From: Burkholderiaceae bacterium
Lineage (GTDB): Bacteria > Pseudomonadota > Gammaproteobacteria > Burkholderiales > Burkholderiaceae_F
NCBI GenBank assembly: GCA_017646335.1
Contig: JAGCMT010000018.1
Location: 24,373 to 88,372, forward strand
Length of the DNA: 64,000 nt
Reading direction: 5' to 3'
Part shown: piece after piece, positions 63,648-64,000 of the stretch
Layout of the letters: each line of letters opens with the position of its first letter
Numbering within the stretch: position 1 is the stretch's first letter
Position numbers and translations under genes: made by a program
Notes under the pieces: model-generated
What the model was told of the DNA's origin: nothing
Seen by the model: only the letters and a program-made list of their open reading frames with translations
The model's database searches: none

Positions 63648-63893
63648 CAACAAAGAACTTTTTTCGTTTCGTAAGATTCACGCAAGGTTTGAGGATTACT
63701 ATAACGAGTAACAAAGAAGTTCGAGCTTACCTCTCCGACGCTTTGAATCAAAAGGGGTGATTCTCTGCGATCGAAAGGATTCTCCCAAGCTCATTGCTCT
63801 TATCGACGTCTCCTTGAAGATAAGAGACAAAGAAGTCCTAAACACTTCTAGGTCCAAATAAACTGGCGCCCATAAGGCGCCAGTTTTTTTATT
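63648..63893 (+). ncRNA. candidate iron-regulated small RNA
   Basis: A gene-free stretch of about 245 bases between a Fur-controlled promoter and a strong terminator. No ATG-initiated open frame is found. It can fold into hairpins CTCTTATC/GATAAGAG (63797-63826), AGAAGT/ACTTCT (63831-63849) and the terminator. The sequence ACAAAGAAGT occurs twice (about 63712 and 63827) and GATTCTC twice. A U-rich 3' tail fits Hfq binding. This is the layout of RyhB/PrrF-type RNAs, but I see no sequence resemblance to those. A TTG-started frame of about 23 codons inside is possible but weak. Confidence 0.55.
63860..63893 (+). terminator. rho-independent terminator of the candidate small RNA
   Basis: AACTGGCGCC (63861-63870) and GGCGCCAGTT (63876-63885) form a perfect 10-bp stem with a CATAA loop, followed by TTTTTATTGTTTTTT. 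No gene lies between it and the mscL terminator, so it must end another transcript. Confidence 0.9.
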
Positions 63894-63899
63894 GTTTTT

Positions 63900-64000
63900 T
63901 CAGAAAAGTCCCTTGATCGTTTCCACGATCAGCGTCGAGAGCTTCACAAAAGCCACCACACTCACCACGCTAAACCCGGCAGCCCAAACCATTTCTTTGA
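63900..64000 (-). CDS. C-terminal end of an unidentified membrane protein
   Basis: The last 32 codons of a minus-strand gene that enters from the right edge. The sequence KEMVWAAGFSVVSVVAFVKL is hydrophobic and probably one membrane helix; it ends STLIVETIKGLF before the TGA stop (63902-63900). There is too little for a family call. It converges on the candidate small RNA. Confidence 0.45.
   Translation of the reverse strand, partial: KEMVWAAGFSVVSVVAFVKLSTLIVETIKGLF

Noticed and set aside
63690-63770. short TTG-started frame inside the small RNA candidate
   Set aside because: No proper ribosome site spacing, no ATG, and no resemblance to HemP or another small iron protein.

Overview
The window reads as a piece of chromosome from a gut-type, asaccharolytic betaproteobacterium. 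Gene order such as gmk-rpoZ-spoT, recG-oxyR and queA-tgt-yajC-secD-secF, and an OxyR with the family cysteine spacing, fit Burkholderiales. The metabolic content (aspartase, fumarate reductase, three Dcu/DcuC-type carriers counting both families, several M20 amidohydrolases, many amino-acid symporters, no sugar pathway) points to a Sutterellaceae/Parasutterella-like organism. That placement is inference; no rRNA gene is present. Base composition is near 50% GC, and coding sequences prefer CAA, GAA and TTG codons. I see no phage, insertion sequence, transposase or CRISPR array.

Layout. 1-3.3 kb: start of an M20-type carbamoylase on the minus strand, a DcuC-type dicarboxylate carrier and an AbgA-like M20 hydrolase. 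3.4-12.9 kb: yebC, purD, then a compact operon nadD-rsfS-rlmH-maf-two chromate-transporter halves-rarD, followed by gmk, rpoZ and spoT. 13.1-18.9 kb: brnQ and three tandem SLC6-type (NSS) sodium symporters, each followed by its own terminator. 19.0-19.8 kb: tRNA-Glu and tRNA-Ala with a clean promoter and terminator, and greB. 20-25.6 kb: two envelope proteins and then a set of genes (acyl carrier protein, DUF3261 lipoprotein, phosphopantetheinyl transferase, LolA-like protein, MMPL exporter) that resembles the carrier and export part of an aryl-polyene cluster without its ketosynthases.

25.9-31.9 kb: a leftward block frdA-frdB-aspA-dcu that would take up aspartate, deaminate it to fumarate, reduce fumarate and exchange succinate. 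FrdA and FrdB are of the Wolinella type, but no cytochrome b subunit frdC is found next to them. 32.6-41.3 kb: ridA, recG, oxyR, proC, the YggS protein, a second AbgA-like hydrolase, truC, queH and lgt. 41.36-42.9 kb: TPP riboswitch controlling thiM-thiE. 42.9-51.6 kb: recC-recB-recD on the minus strand, whose terminator lies inside the convergent thiE gene. 51.8-54.7 kb: a DUF2868 membrane protein with a DUF3482-type GTPase. 54.8-62.9 kb: an aromatic/aspartate aminotransferase, the queA-tgt-yajC-secD-secF operon and a third complete M20 hydrolase. 63.1-64 kb: mscL, then a gene-free stretch that holds a consensus-like promoter with a Fur box between its -35 and -10 elements, structured RNA and a strong terminator. 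I read it as an iron-regulated small RNA, the best candidate for something undescribed here.

Taken together the genes describe a cell living on peptides, amino acids and dicarboxylates under low oxygen: M20 enzymes release amino acids, NSS and BrnQ carriers import them, and the Dcu-AspA-Frd set turns aspartate into a respiratory electron sink.
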